Assembly: GCA_046155505.1 (NCBI GenBank)
Contig: JBJXFK010000103.1
Span: 1-5,461 of the forward strand
Direction of reading: 5' to 3'
From: JBJXFK01 sp046155505
GTDB lineage: Bacteria; Planctomycetota; Phycisphaerae; UBA1845; Fen-1342
DNA length: 5,461 nucleotides
In this document: one piece after another, positions 5,067 to 5,461 of the stretch
Numbering within the stretch: position 1 is the first letter of the stretch
How the letters are laid out: every line of letters begins with the position of its first letter
The notes under the pieces: model-generated
What the model was told of the DNA's origin: nothing
What the model saw: the letters and a program-made list of their open reading frames with translations, nothing else
Database searches by the model: none
Made by a program: the position numbers and the translations under genes

Positions 5067-5120
5067 CCCGGAGGTGCCTGGCCAAACCAACACAGTGCGT
5101 GACCGGCGAGCGCCCTTGTG

Positions 5121-5141
5121 GGACGGGTTTTCAACCCGTCT
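5121..5141 (+). repeat. Short interspersed-type hairpin (GACGGGTT palindrome)
   Basis: GACGGGTT (5122-5129) pairs perfectly with AACCCGTC (5133-5140) around a TTC loop, with a flanking G-U pair (5121/5141). No T-tract follows, so it is not an intrinsic terminator. The form resembles short palindromes scattered between genes in several environmental phyla. Whether it is multi-copy in this genome cannot be seen from one window. Confidence 0.6.
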
Positions 5142-5461
5142 CCGCATCACGGCCTTACAACCCATGATGCAAGCAGGAAGCGCCCGCACGAGGCCACCCC
5201 AACCCGCGCTGCTCGATTCGACCCACCGGCCTCGCCGGCCGGCGTCGAAACCCGCGTAGCGCAGGTCTCCGAGGCCCTCAACGGCACCGTTGCGTTCTCG
5301 CGCCAAAGCGACACCGCAGCGCATTTTGCACAACCAAGAACACCGCGCGCAATCGCGGCGTTCCATTTGGCGTAGCGCCGGATCCGCCGCCTCGGTCCCG
5401 GTCGCGAAAAAAGCCCGAGGCTGCGCCGCCGAATTCGTGCCGCGCGTTCTCCGTCGCAGAC

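Larger units (their letters stand above)
4489..5461. other. Long gene-poor region with repeats and termination-like signals
   Basis: Nearly a kilobase shows no believable gene on either strand. The open frames present (for example + 4618-5259 and - 4872-5366) give proteins of skewed composition with no hydrophobic core pattern, no ribosome binding site and no recognisable motif. What it does hold: a 12-bp palindrome over the permease stop, an imperfect 12-bp hairpin (4749-4778), a C-rich/G-poor tract (4831-4940) with iterated repeats and a - strand G-quadruplex motif, a heptad repeat (5046-5066), and an interspersed-type hairpin (5121-5141). The start of the next gene is not in the window. 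Confidence 0.7.

Noticed and set aside
4618..5259. 213-codon open frame on the + strand
   Set aside because: Pro/Arg/Thr-rich with no domain-like pattern, no ribosome binding site, and it runs through tandem repeats, a C-rich tract and a hairpin. Absence of stops is explained by base composition.
4872..5366. 164-codon open frame on the - strand
   Set aside because: Translates repeats and hairpin sequence (for example ENPSHKGARRSRTV from the 5121-5141 palindrome region); such frames are commonly over-predicted in repeat-bearing intergenic DNA. No start signal.
5389..5421. Inverted repeat GCCTCGG/CCGAGGC with A6 in the loop
   Set aside because: Seven pairs around a 19-nt loop, no T-tract after it on either strand; the T6 on the - strand lies inside the loop rather than after a stem. 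A terminator for a gene beyond the window cannot be judged from what is visible.
1..5461. tRNA or rRNA genes, CRISPR arrays, insertion sequences, riboswitches
   Set aside because: No spaced direct repeats of CRISPR type, no transposase motifs or terminal repeats, and no cloverleaf or conserved rRNA or riboswitch strings were recognised by eye on either strand.

Overview
The window is high-GC bacterial DNA, by eye about 60%, with GC-rich third codon positions. The best guess for the source is a planctomycete, perhaps near Pirellulales. This rests on the wording of the elongation factor G C-terminus, a decayed small gene with a 'PFEPFELCLSDG...RRPE' N-terminus of a type I associate with planctomycetes, and short hairpin and iterated repeats between genes. 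It is inference from recalled family patterns; no search was run.

Layout on the + strand: (1) 1-228, the last 75 codons of an EF-G gene, followed by a hairpin terminator. (2) 343-646, a small gene broken by frameshifts and stops. An AT-rich patch inside it carries a sigma70-like promoter, and a very strong intrinsic terminator follows at 693-735, so a short structured RNA of about 170 nt may be made here. (3) 946-2494, four small genes in a row, all encoding predicted membrane proteins: a YqjD/ElaB-like (DUF883) tail-anchored protein, a YqjE-like (DUF1469, holin superfamily III) protein, an unrecognised two-helix protein overlapping its upstream neighbour by 86 nt, and a 46-residue single-helix protein. 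(4) 2599-4488, an AI-2E family (PerM/TqsA/YdiK-type) permease with a soluble C-terminal extension resembling a B12-binding module whose cobalamin motif is degraded. (5) 4489-5461, about 970 nt with no credible gene but with several non-coding signals: a hairpin, a strongly C-rich/G-poor tract that looks like a Rho-loading site and carries a G-quadruplex motif on the - strand, two sets of short tandem repeats, and an interspersed-type hairpin.

The genes in blocks 3 and 4 look like one envelope-related transcription unit. The yqjD-yqjE order matches the enterobacterial yqjDEK arrangement, which is linked to stress and stationary phase. The permease may be co-transcribed or may have its own signals in the 104-nt gap before it.
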